A stretch of 21,603 nucleotides of DNA. Origin: CAYJBP01 sp964368605. Lineage in GTDB: Bacteria > Bacillota > Dehalobacteriia > UBA4068. Position numbers and translations under genes: made by a program. Under the pieces are notes generated by a model. It did no database searches and had not been told where the DNA came from. It saw nothing but the letters and a program-made list of their open reading frames with translations. Shown in pieces: positions 16,064 to 21,603 of the stretch. Positions within the stretch are counted from its first letter, which is position 1. Each line of letters opens with the position of its first letter. The stretch is from the NCBI GenBank assembly GCA_964368605.1, contig CAYJBP010000032.1:1-21603 (forward strand), given 5' to 3'.

Positions 16064-16093
16064 ATTATAACAAATGCCAGGTGAATTTTGCAA
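16064..16093 (-). promoter_or_regulatory. Promoter of the thioesterase-like gene
   Basis: On the minus strand TTGCAA (16093-16088), an 18-bp spacer, TATAAT (16069-16064). This is a strong sigma-A match that places the RNA start only about 10 bases before the GTG at 16046. Confidence 0.65.
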
Positions 16094-16138
16094 GCCAAAA
16101 CCGTATTTTGGGCAAAATATTATCGCTAAAAAATCAAA

Positions 16139-16423
16139 TCAGTAAGATAAAATAGCGGCAATATCCTGCCAATAAGTAAGCGGCAACCATAATTGGCCAT
16201 CCACACGAACCGGCTCGCCGGGATAATTATCTAAATCTTCATCTTGGGCGGCAACAGGCTGATTATATGTTTCATCATCGATAACTGCCTGATCCTGCAA
16301 GGGATCATCTGTAAACAAAATGTTTAAATAGGGCATTAAAAAGCTAATCATTAAGGTAATTAAAACGGCTTTAATCAGGATATTGCGCTTTTTTTTAGTA
16401 TTGGTGACGGTGAAAAAAATCAT
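16139..16423 (-). CDS. Small single-pass membrane protein of unknown function
   Basis: A 94-residue protein with a basic N-terminus (TKKKRN), one hydrophobic segment at about 15-38 (IKAVLITLMISFLMPYLNIL), an acidic linker at about 39-68 (QDEDLDNYPGEP) and an aromatic C-terminus (LWLPLTYWQDIAAILSY). The charge pattern predicts an inside-N, outside-C topology. The ATG has AGGGGG seven bases upstream, a good ribosome site, so it is likely a real gene. It lies between the thioesterase-like gene and the sporulation genes spo0A/spoIVB. I do not recognise the family. Confidence 0.7.
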   Translation of the reverse strand: MIFFTVTNTKKKRNILIKAVLITLMISFLMPYLNILFTDDPLQDQAVIDDETYNQPVAAQDEDLDNYPGEPVRVDGQLWLPLTYWQDIAAILSY

Positions 16424-16556
16424 AAATAATCCCCCTAAAATTGACTATATACTGATATATATGCCTAAAGGCAGCAATTAATTACGATTAAATTGGGGAT
16501 AAACAAGCCTAAAACTGCATAAGCTAAACCATATAGAAGCTTAAGGCGGACTAATT

Positions 16557-16694
16557 ATGAAAATTATATTTACTAATAATCAATTTTGTTTTAGCGGCAA
16601 AGTGGAAGAATTGCCATTGTTTTTGGCAGAAATAGAAAGCTATTTAGCACAAGGGTTAACTGTAAAAGAATTTTTAAAACAAAATTTGCATTAA
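16557..16694 (+). CDS. Small 45-residue ORF of unknown function
   Basis: Short ORF starting MKIIFTNNQFCFSGKVEELP and ending VKEFLKQNLH. AAGGCGG sits seven bases before the ATG. The layout suggests a beta-strand pair (1-16) followed by an amphipathic helix at about 17-45 with acidic-hydrophobic periodicity. It has no TM segment or signal peptide. The shared hairpin terminator at 16723-16752 begins 28 bases downstream, convergent with spo0A. The SD, sensible composition and terminator support a real small protein. I do not recognise a family. Confidence 0.55.
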   Translation: MKIIFTNNQFCFSGKVEELPLFLAEIESYLAQGLTVKEFLKQNLH

Positions 16695-16712
16695 AAAAGC
16701 AAAAGATTAGAA

Positions 16713-16752
16713 TCAAAAAAGAGGGCTGTCGTAAATTTTCTTGCGACAGCCC
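16713..16752 (-). terminator. Intrinsic terminator of spo0A, shared with the 45-aa ORF
   Basis: GGGCTGTCGTAA (16723-16734) pairs with TTGCGACAGCCC (16741-16752), 12 pairs including one G-U. On the minus strand it is followed by TCTTTTTTG, ideal for spo0A, whose stop codon is 17 bases away. The stem is nearly the same as that at 8516-8551. Confidence 0.9.
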
Positions 16753-16768
16753 CCTTTGCTATTTAAAA

Positions 16769-17533
16769 TCAAGCAAATCTTTCGCCCATGCGCATTTTAT
16801 CGGCAACCATGGCAATAAATTCGGAATTAGTAGGCTTGCCTCTTTCGATATTAATTGTATAGCCAAAATACTTATTCATCATCTCTACATTGCCCCGATC
16901 CCAGGCCAGCTCAATAGCATGGCGAATTGCCCGTTCTACCCTAGAAGAGGTGGTATTGTATTTATCGGCAATCAATGGATATAACTCCTTAGTTACCGCC
17001 CCAATTAAATTAATCTCTTCTGTTACTAAAACAATGGCATCACGCAAATACTGATAGCCCTTTACATGCGCCGGCACGCCCATTTGATGCATAATACGAG
17101 TTACATCGCTTTCTAAATTGCCGGCTTTGCTATGGCTGCTTGGGCTGATATCGGTATTTTGCACCAATTGACGCACCCTTTTTTCCAGGGTGTTTAACTC
17201 TAAAGGCTTCATTATGTAATAATCAATGCCCATTTCCATGGCCTTGCGGATTAAATTGTTTTGGCCAAAAGAAGTAGTAAAAATAATTTGCGGCATTTTT
17301 TCTAAGTTCAATTCACGTAGTTTTTCGATTACCCCCAAACCATCCAAATGCGGCATAACCAAATCCAAAATTACCGCATCGGGCTTGCCTTTTTCGATTA
17401 AATCTAAAGCCTCTAAACCATTGCTAGCAGTGCCACAAATAGCATAGTATTCGATACCAGAAAAATACTCCCTTAAAGCCTCTAAAAAAGACTTATCATC
17501 ATCAACTAAAACTAATTTTATTTGACTGTTCAT
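16769..17533 (-). CDS. spo0A: Sporulation master regulator Spo0A
   Basis: Response regulator that commits the cell to sporulation when phosphorylated and binds TGNCGAA boxes. The 254 residues comprise a receiver domain with Asp11-13, phospho-acceptor Asp57 (VILDLVMPHLDG), a TTS switch region near residue 86 and Lys109 (IMKPLE), a linker at about 125-140, and the Spo0A_C effector domain with MHQMGVPAHVKGYQYLRDAI, the recognition region NTTSSRVERAIRHAIELAW and the C-terminal KPTNSEFIAMVADKMRM. Length is normal for the family. The ATG start has GAAAGGAAG about 8 bases upstream. It lies downstream of spoIVB on the same strand, the order conserved in Bacillus and Clostridium. A sigma-H-like promoter and a 0A box are present in the 211-bp gap. 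Confidence 0.98.
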   Translation of the reverse strand: MNSQIKLVLVDDDKSFLEALREYFSGIEYYAICGTASNGLEALDLIEKGKPDAVILDLVMPHLDGLGVIEKLRELNLEKMPQIIFTTSFGQNNLIRKAMEMGIDYYIMKPLELNTLEKRVRQLVQNTDISPSSHSKAGNLESDVTRIMHQMGVPAHVKGYQYLRDAIVLVTEEINLIGAVTKELYPLIADKYNTTSSRVERAIRHAIELAWDRGNVEMMNKYFGYTINIERGKPTNSEFIAMVADKMRMGERFA

Positions 17534-17631
17534 TATAAAAACTTCCTTTCAGATTCATAAATTTTTCTTTAAAAACAATAATTTTAAATTTTGCTATCCT
17601 CCCATAAACAATTTATCCCTGTGCTAAACTT

Positions 17632-17658
17632 TTTCTACTTTCTTTAGGCAAATCCTGC
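17632..17658 (-). promoter_or_regulatory. Candidate sigma-H promoter of spo0A
   Basis: On the minus strand GCAGGATTT (17658-17650), 13 bp, AGAAA (17636-17632), compared with the sigma-H pattern RWAGGAWWT / HGAAT: eight of nine and four of five bases. A similar GCAGGA...GTAGAAA arrangement precedes spoIIA. Confidence 0.5.
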
Positions 17659-17694
17659 CTTAAAACACCAGTTTAAGCCCTTTTTATTCCGACT

Positions 17695-17718
17695 TTAACC
17701 CCGAAAATTCGGGGTTAA
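17695..17718. other. Perfect hairpin between spoIVB and spo0A
   Basis: TTAACCCCGAA and TTCGGGGTTAA form an 11-bp stem with a 2-base centre, extended by CGAC (17690-17693) with GTCG (17721-17724). It lies 26 bases after the spoIVB stop, but no U-tract follows on the minus strand. It may be a weak terminator or a protein-binding site, since the 0A box overlaps its outer arm. Confidence 0.5.
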
Positions 17719-17719
17719 T

Positions 17720-17726
17720 TGTCGAA
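17720..17726 (+). promoter_or_regulatory. Candidate Spo0A box upstream of spo0A
   Basis: TGTCGAA, an exact match to the 0A-box consensus TGNCGAA, about 60 bases upstream of the candidate sigma-H -35 of spo0A. Spo0A autoregulation through such boxes is established in Bacillus. A 7-mer alone is weak evidence. Confidence 0.5.
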
Positions 17727-17744
17727 TATTAGTATAACGCATTA

Positions 17745-18980
17745 TTAAAGCCCTGCTTCCTCTATCATCCATTCGGCATAGCAGCCATAACCTTGGCTTG
17801 GATCGTTTACAAATACATGGCTTACTGCGCCGATTAATTTGCCATTTTGGATAATAGGGCTGCCGCTCATGCCCTGAATTATGCCGCCTGTAGCATTTAG
17901 CAGGTCTTGATCTATTACTTCAATAATCATCCCTTTGCCGCTTTGTTTATATTCGGGCATAGTCTTTTTTATTTCGATATCAAAGGCTTCAATTTGCTCG
18001 CCCTCAATAACCGTTAAAATTTGGGCTGCACCTTCCTCTACCTGGCTAATACCGGCAACTTCCAGGCTTTGTCGAATTTTATCGTCCTCTAAGGGCTGGT
18101 CTAATTGGCCAAAAATACCAAAATTACCATTATTAATAATGCTGCCTTGCCAACTACTACCTATAAAAACTCCCATTTTTTCGCCCGGCTCCCCTTTTAC
18201 ACCGTTTTTAATGCCCTGAATAGCCGCACGTACAACATAACCGATTTCGTCACCACTTATACCATAGTCCAGGTTTTCTACCGCATGTCCAAGTGCACCG
18301 TAAATACCACTTTTTGGTTCATAAAAAGTCAAAGTTCCGATGCCGGCGGTATTATCGCGTACATAAAGGCCTATTCGATAACTTTTGCTATCACTACAAT
18401 AAATAGGCTCGGCTGTGATTTCTAGCTCAATACCTTCGCGGTACAAAATAATTTGGCAGCTTTCGCCATCAGCACCGATTTGATCAATCAATTCCTGAAT
18501 TTGAGCATTGCTGTTAATTGGCTGGCCATTGATATCGGTAACAAAATCGCCAATTTCAATACCTGCCGCTTTAGCAGGGTAAATAGTATAGCCATCGCTA
18601 TCGATTACCGCCGAATGGCCAACTACGGTTACACCTTTGGTTTGCAGTAAAATGCCCAAAGAATCGCCGCCTATCATAACTTCGGTGCCGGCAATTTCTT
18701 CCACGGTAATATTTTTGATTGGTAAAACGCCGCCGGCCTTTAAGGTAATATCATAAATCTCGGGATTATTTAGCTCAAGCTCTAGATCTAATTGCTCGGC
18801 CTCGGCAGCCACAAGGGTGCCGGACACTGCTTTTTCGCTGGTTATGGCCGGTAAAATTGAATTGATTCGATTTTGATATTTAAGGCTTTCGCCGGCCATA
18901 AGCTGTTGATAGGGTGCTAAACTTAATACCTGATAATAACCGATGCAAAAAGTTAGCATAAAAATGATACTGATTAGCAA
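17745..18980 (-). CDS. spoIVB: SpoIVB peptidase (S55), sporulation signalling protease
   Basis: Serine peptidase made in the forespore under sigma-G and secreted into the intermembrane space, where it cleaves SpoIVFA to activate pro-sigma-K processing. Seen (numbered from the TTG at 18980): a TM segment at about 1-22, a PDZ domain at about 100-190 with GHSAVIDSDGYTIYPAKAAGI and GDFVTDINGQPI, and an S55 domain with His232 (GALGHAV), Asp357 and Ser372 (QGMSGSP). The Asp-Ser spacing equals that of B. subtilis, so the triad looks intact. The C-terminal FVNDPSQGYGCYAEWMI is typical. The start is doubtful: the TTG has no SD and removes a basic N-terminus; a perfect AAGGAGG lies in frame 40 bases upstream, before ATA codons. 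It is upstream of spo0A. Confidence 0.95.
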   Translation of the reverse strand: MLISIIFMLTFCIGYYQVLSLAPYQQLMAGESLKYQNRINSILPAITSEKAVSGTLVAAEAEQLDLELELNNPEIYDITLKAGGVLPIKNITVEEIAGTEVMIGGDSLGILLQTKGVTVVGHSAVIDSDGYTIYPAKAAGIEIGDFVTDINGQPINSNAQIQELIDQIGADGESCQIILYREGIELEITAEPIYCSDSKSYRIGLYVRDNTAGIGTLTFYEPKSGIYGALGHAVENLDYGISGDEIGYVVRAAIQGIKNGVKGEPGEKMGVFIGSSWQGSIINNGNFGIFGQLDQPLEDDKIRQSLEVAGISQVEEGAAQILTVIEGEQIEAFDIEIKKTMPEYKQSGKGMIIEVIDQDLLNATGGIIQGMSGSPIIQNGKLIGAVSHVFVNDPSQGYGCYAEWMIEEAGL

Positions 18981-19010
18981 AACTAGATTTAAAGATTTTT
19001 TTATTTTAAT

Positions 19011-19031
19011 TATAGATATTTGCCCTCCTTT
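19011..19031 (-). promoter_or_regulatory. Ribosome binding site implying a non-canonical spoIVB start
   Basis: On the minus strand AAAGGAGG is followed by GCAA, ATA, TCT, ATA. The spoIVB frame is open from here to the TTG at 18980 and encodes a basic stretch (IKIKKS) that would precede the TM segment. No ATG, GTG or TTG occurs in frame between the upstream stop (19065-19067) and 18980, so an AUA or AUU start is suggested. Confidence 0.5.
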
Positions 19032-19148
19032 CGATTTCGGCCTTACATATTTATTTTGGCTGAATTATTGATTTATATCCTCGCCAAATTCAAGTGGTAA
19101 AGGTAAATTGCCCCATGAAAATACAAAAGCAAAGGTTTTTGCCTTTTA

Positions 19149-19155
19149 TTCGTCA
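19149..19155 (-). promoter_or_regulatory. Candidate Spo0A box upstream of the spoIIA operon
   Basis: TTCGTCA on the plus strand is TGACGAA on the minus, an exact TGNCGAA. It lies 10 bases upstream of the candidate sigma-H -35 of spoIIA, where Spo0A~P is known to activate this operon in B. subtilis. Confidence 0.5.
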
Positions 19156-19164
19156 TTTTTTGCA

Positions 19165-19192
19165 GCAGGAAACCATTTTTTGCAAGTAGAAA
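19165..19192 (+). promoter_or_regulatory. Candidate sigma-H promoter of the spoIIA operon
   Basis: GCAGGAAAC (19165-19173), 14 bp, AGAAA (19188-19192). It resembles the sigma-H pattern but with weaker edges and one base more spacing than usual. It lies about 40 bases before the spoIIAA start, consistent with sigma-H control of this operon in B. subtilis. Confidence 0.45.
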
Positions 19193-19231
19193 TTACCTAT
19201 ATCAACTTAAAAGTAAAGCCGGAGGAAAAAT

Positions 19232-19588
19232 ATGCAAATTATTTTTGAAGTAAAAAAAATCGACGCTCAGGATTGGCTTTATACCAAGCTGATCGGCGAA
19301 ATCGATATGGCTGTAAGCGAGCATTTTAAAGAAAGCCTGGTAGAGGCCTTAAAAGAAAATCAGATGCGCAATTTATTATTGGATTTTAGTGCCGTCGACT
19401 TTATAGATAGTTCGGGCTTAGGTGTAATTTTAGGGCGTTATCGAACTTTAGCACAAGTTGGAGGCAAAATCATGATTTATGGGGTTAATCAGCAGGTATA
19501 TCGCTTATTAGTTGCCTCGGGTCTTAATAAGGTAATCGATGTTTTTCCGGCTAAAGCTAAAAGCGCTTATCCGGCTAATGATTATTGA
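19232..19588 (+). CDS. spoIIAA: Anti-sigma-F factor antagonist SpoIIAA
   Basis: STAS-domain protein that, when dephosphorylated, binds SpoIIAB and frees sigma-F in the forespore. The 118 residues are the expected size. The signature LLLDFSAVDFIDSSGLGVIL (Ser60/Ser61) carries the serine phosphorylated by SpoIIAB, and GRYRTLAQVGGKIMIYG follows as in the family. The ATG has GGAGG six bases upstream. It is the first gene of the spoIIA operon; its stop overlaps the SD region of spoIIAB, giving tight coupling. The upstream gap holds a Spo0A box and a sigma-H-like promoter. Confidence 0.97.
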   Translation: MQIIFEVKKIDAQDWLYTKLIGEIDMAVSEHFKESLVEALKENQMRNLLLDFSAVDFIDSSGLGVILGRYRTLAQVGGKIMIYGVNQQVYRLLVASGLNKVIDVFPAKAKSAYPANDY

Positions 19589-19599
19589 GGGGGAAAATG

Positions 19600-20037
19600 A
19601 TGAATACAAAGCAAATTGCAATTAAAACTAATCAGGTTGATTTAAAAATATTAAGCCGCAGCGAAAATGTGGCGTTGGCACGCCTTTTAGCTGCGGCTTT
19701 TATAGCCGAAAGGGATATGACTGTAGCCGATTTGGATGAAATTAAAGTAGTGGTTTCCGAGGCGGTTTCCAATGCAATTATTCATGGCTATCAGGGGGCT
19801 AAGGATTGTTATATTGATATCAAGCTTAGCTGTGACGAACATAAATTTACAATTATCGTCCAAGATCAAGGCATCGGTATTGCCGATATTAGGCAGGCCA
19901 TGCAGCCTAATTTTTCAACAGGCGAGGAGAGAATGGGCTTAGGTTTTGCCTTTATGCAGTCGTTTATGGATGATATCGAGGTAATTTCTGCCCCTAAGGC
20001 CGGTACTACTGTAACGATGATTAAGAATTTGGTTTAA
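19600..20037 (+). CDS. spoIIAB: Anti-sigma-F factor SpoIIAB (serine kinase)
   Basis: GHKL-fold anti-sigma factor and serine kinase that holds sigma-F inactive and phosphorylates SpoIIAA. Seen in the 145 residues: the opening SRSENVALARLLAAAFIA, the N-box EIKVVVSEAVSNAIIHGY with the Mg-binding Asn, the G1 box DQGIGIADIRQAMQP, the ATP-lid STGEERMGLGFAFMQSFMD and the C-terminal APKAGTTVTMIK. The start is ATG at 19600, six bases after the AGGGGG run; an adjacent ATG at 19597 is possible, but the TTG at 19585 overlapping the spoIIAA stop is rejected. It lies 11 bases after spoIIAA and 6 before sigF. Confidence 0.97.
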   Translation: MNTKQIAIKTNQVDLKILSRSENVALARLLAAAFIAERDMTVADLDEIKVVVSEAVSNAIIHGYQGAKDCYIDIKLSCDEHKFTIIVQDQGIGIADIRQAMQPNFSTGEERMGLGFAFMQSFMDDIEVISAPKAGTTVTMIKNLV

Positions 20038-20043
20038 ATTGCC

Positions 20044-20814
20044 ATGGCCAATCAGCAGCAAGTAAAAAGATTAACTAAGTGCGCTACCAGGCATTTAATC
20101 GCCTTATCTCAGGCCGGAGATCAAGCCGCTAAAGAGCAATTGCTCGAGGCCAATTTGCGTTTAATTTACAGCATAACCGGCCGTTTTTGCTATGCCGGGC
20201 GCGAAATGGACGATTTGTTCCAGGTAGGGGCAATTGGTCTATTAAAGGCTATCGATAAATTTGATTTGCGCTTTGACGTGGCCTTTAGCACTTATGCCGT
20301 GCCTTTGATTTTGGGTGAAGTTAGACGCTATTTGCGTGATGATAACCCCATTTCGATTAGCCGTACTTTAAGGGAAAGAGCTTTATTAATCAAGCAAAAG
20401 CGCAGCGAATTGAGCTCGGTTTTAGGATATGAGCCGCAGCTAAAGCAATTGGCCGAAAGCCTAAATCTTTCAACCGAGCAAGTTTTGGCAGCAGGGGATG
20501 CCCTAAAGCCGATTTTATCCCTCGAGGAGCCTATCGGTAAGCAAGATGATGCCCCCAGTTTAGGCGAAAAATTGGCCGCTGCTAATAATTCCGATCATCT
20601 GCTAAACAGCATGATGATTAAGGATTTACTGGCGCAATTGCCGGCCAGATTGGCTTATATACTAAAAAGCCGCTATTTTGAGGATAAAACTCAGGCTCAG
20701 ATTGCGCAAAAGTTGAATATATCCCAGGTGCAGGTATCGCGCCTGGAAAAGCAGGCTTTAAGCCAATTAAGGGGACGAACCGAGGCTAAGCAGGAGCTGA
20801 TCGGTGTTTTTTAA
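20044..20814 (+). CDS. sigF: Forespore RNA polymerase sigma factor SigF
   Basis: Sigma-70-family factor that starts forespore-specific transcription. The 256 residues show region 2 (LLEANLRLIYSITGRF, DDLFQVGAIGLLKAIDKFD, FSTYAVPLILGEVRRYLRDD, at about 32-100), the short linker ISISRTLRERA, region 3 at about 110-160 (LGYEPQLKQLAESLNLS), and region 4 at about 195-245 (LPARLAYILKSRYFEDKTQAQIAQKLNISQVQVSRLEKQALSQL). Position as third gene after spoIIAB identifies SigF rather than SigG. There is no clear SD; translation is likely coupled to spoIIAB, 6 bases upstream. No strong terminator is visible in the 75 bases that follow. Confidence 0.97.
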   Translation: MANQQQVKRLTKCATRHLIALSQAGDQAAKEQLLEANLRLIYSITGRFCYAGREMDDLFQVGAIGLLKAIDKFDLRFDVAFSTYAVPLILGEVRRYLRDDNPISISRTLRERALLIKQKRSELSSVLGYEPQLKQLAESLNLSTEQVLAAGDALKPILSLEEPIGKQDDAPSLGEKLAAANNSDHLLNSMMIKDLLAQLPARLAYILKSRYFEDKTQAQIAQKLNISQVQVSRLEKQALSQLRGRTEAKQELIGVF

Positions 20815-20889
20815 CAGCTATTATTTACTATTAATCTGCCATGATTTAGCCAAGCCGGTATTAGCAAATAGTTTAAGCTAGGTGGTCGC

Positions 20890-21294
20890 TTAAGCCAGCC
20901 GATTATAGATGCCGGCCATAATTCGGGCATGTTCTTTTTGGTCGGCCAGAATTATTTGTGTTAATTCCTGATGGCGGGCGCAAGTTAAATGGCCTAAGAT
21001 GCCTTCATAGGCCTCGATGATATTCAATTTAGCACAAATTTGGGTTTTAAGCATTTCATTAAAACTTTTTGGCAAGCTAATCGAGGCATTTAAGGTGCTG
21101 GCCGCCTGATCGGCAATTTCCTCATAAATGCCTTCCAATAAATAATAATGGCGTCTTTCTTCACGTAATATTGCGGCCAGCAATTCTTTATCCGGCAAGC
21201 GATAAGCATTGCTCAAAATTATTGCCAAGCTTCGGACGGCCTTTTTATGGCCAATCATTATTTTTAATAATACTTGCCCTAAATCATATTCCAT
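20890..21294 (-). CDS. Ferritin-like four-helix protein of unknown function
   Basis: A 134-residue, wholly helical protein with spaced acidic/His motifs: REERRHYYLLEGIYEEI (Glu46, His49), NIIEAYEGILGH (Glu94, Glu97) and ADQKEHARIMAGIYNRL (Glu121, His122). This pattern resembles ferritin-like or rubrerythrin-type diiron proteins. The first helix (GQVLLKIMIGHKKAVRSLAI) lacks the usual metal-binding Glu, so the site may be incomplete and iron binding is not certain. The ATG has AGGGAGGG six bases upstream. It is convergent with sigF and divergent from the tRNA pair. Similar small clostridial ferritin-like proteins exist, but this is a fold-level guess. Confidence 0.75.
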   Translation of the reverse strand: MEYDLGQVLLKIMIGHKKAVRSLAIILSNAYRLPDKELLAAILREERRHYYLLEGIYEEIADQAASTLNASISLPKSFNEMLKTQICAKLNIIEAYEGILGHLTCARHQELTQIILADQKEHARIMAGIYNRLA

Positions 21295-21391
21295 TTTTAA
21301 CCCTCCCTATTTTGTTAATTTATGCAAAAGACCACTTAAATTGCCTGTACTAAAATGCTAAAAAAAAATTGATTTTTTTTAGTAAAAACTA

Positions 21392-21420
21392 TTGCAATTT
21401 GGAAAGAACTATGATATAAT
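21392..21420 (+). promoter_or_regulatory. Promoter of the tRNA-Cys/tRNA-Leu operon
   Basis: TTGCAA (21392-21397), exactly 17 bp, TATAAT (21415-21420), ending 20 bases before the tRNA-Cys. Strong sigma-A match. Confidence 0.85.
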
Positions 21421-21440
21421 TCTTTTTGTTGCGGCGTTAC

Positions 21441-21514
21441 GGCGCCATGGCCAAGTGGTAAGGCAGAGGACTGCAAATCCTTTACCCCCGGTTCAAATCC
21501 GGGTGGCGCCTCCA
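21441..21514 (+). tRNA. tRNA-Cys (GCA)
   Basis: The acceptor GGCGCCA (21441-21447) pairs with TGGCGCC (21504-21510), and U precedes an encoded CCA. The anticodon stem GAGGA/TCCTT encloses the loop CTGCAAA, giving anticodon GCA (cysteine). The T-arm CCGG-TTCAAAT-CCGG is normal. It is followed without any spacer by tRNA-Leu, so the two are processed from one transcript. Confidence 0.97.
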
Positions 21515-21601
21515 GCCGGAGTGGCGGAATTGGCAGACGCACAGGACTTAAAATCCTGCGAGGGCAACCTTGTACCGGTTCGACCCCGGTCTCCGGCACC
21601 A
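21515..21601 (+). tRNA. tRNA-Leu (UAA)
   Basis: The acceptor GCCGGAG (21515-21521) pairs with CTCCGGC (21591-21597), then A and an encoded CCA. The anticodon stem CAGGA/TCCTG encloses the loop CTTAAAA, giving anticodon TAA, which reads UUA/UUG. A long class-II variable arm (GCGAGGGCAACCTTGT) confirms a leucine tRNA. The gene is complete two bases before the window ends. Confidence 0.97.
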
Positions 21602-21603
21602 AA

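Noticed and set aside
19115..19189. 24-codon ORF (MKIQKQRF...) upstream of spoIIAA
   Set aside because: No SD, overlaps the predicted Spo0A box and promoter, and has no sign of coding constraint visible here.
21336..21602. 88-codon minus-strand ORF across the tRNA genes (ETGVEPVQ..., PPGFEPGVKD...)
   Set aside because: It is the antisense translation of the tRNA-Cys and tRNA-Leu genes, a well-known annotation artefact.
1..21603. Mobile element, prophage, defence island or CRISPR array
   Set aside because: No transposase, integrase, phage or Cas-like protein and no regular repeat-spacer pattern; the gene content is core and composition looks even.

Overview
The window is about 21.6 kb of moderately low-GC DNA from an endospore-forming Firmicute, most likely class Clostridia. 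The evidence is the intact early sporulation set (spo0A, spoIVB, spoIIAA-spoIIAB-sigF, a spoVK-type AAA+ ATPase and a BofC-like protein), Gram-positive Shine-Dalgarno sites (AGGAGG/AAGGAG), tRNAs that encode CCA, and a GTP-type PEP carboxykinase. No rRNA is present, so a species cannot be named. I see no insertion sequence, prophage, CRISPR array or other mobile element.

Layout. 75-2832: a response regulator and an overlapping, unusually membrane-rich histidine kinase on the minus strand, preceded by a perfect 26-bp palindrome. 2928-5253: spoVK-like gene (minus) head to head with a PLP enzyme of the YnbB/methionine gamma-lyase family (plus), a neighbourhood also known in Bacillus. 5498-8473: recG and a small lipoprotein, ending in a strong terminator. 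8559-10543: a DUF6935-like protein and a CorC/CNNM-type membrane protein (both minus). The second has a long leader RNA with a terminator-like hairpin, a candidate cis-regulatory RNA. 10829-12564: a class-I glutamine amidotransferase overlapping the threonylcarbamoyl-AMP synthase gene (Sua5/YwlC). 12726-14516: pckA (minus).

14637-20814 is the sporulation block. A BofC-like gene sits behind a textbook sigma-G promoter. It is followed by an acyl-ACP thioesterase-like gene, a small membrane protein, an overlooked 45-codon ORF, spo0A and spoIVB (minus), and the spoIIA operon (plus). Candidate sigma-H promoters and exact Spo0A boxes (TGNCGAA) lie in front of both spo0A and spoIIA. The implied circuit is: Spo0A~P and sigma-H turn on spo0A and spoIIA; SpoIIAA/SpoIIAB control sigma-F; forespore sigma-G later drives the BofC-like gene and probably spoIVB; SpoIVB then signals to the mother cell, and BofC is the known brake on that step. 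20890-21601: a ferritin-like protein (minus), then a promoter and a tRNA-Cys(GCA)-tRNA-Leu(UAA) pair.

The main items for a second look are the CorC leader RNA (10578-10725), the spoIVB start (good SD but no AUG/GUG/UUG near it), the BofC-like gene with its sigma-G promoter, the 45-aa ORF at 16557, and the 26-bp palindrome in front of the two-component operon. Most of the rest is ordinary core-genome content.
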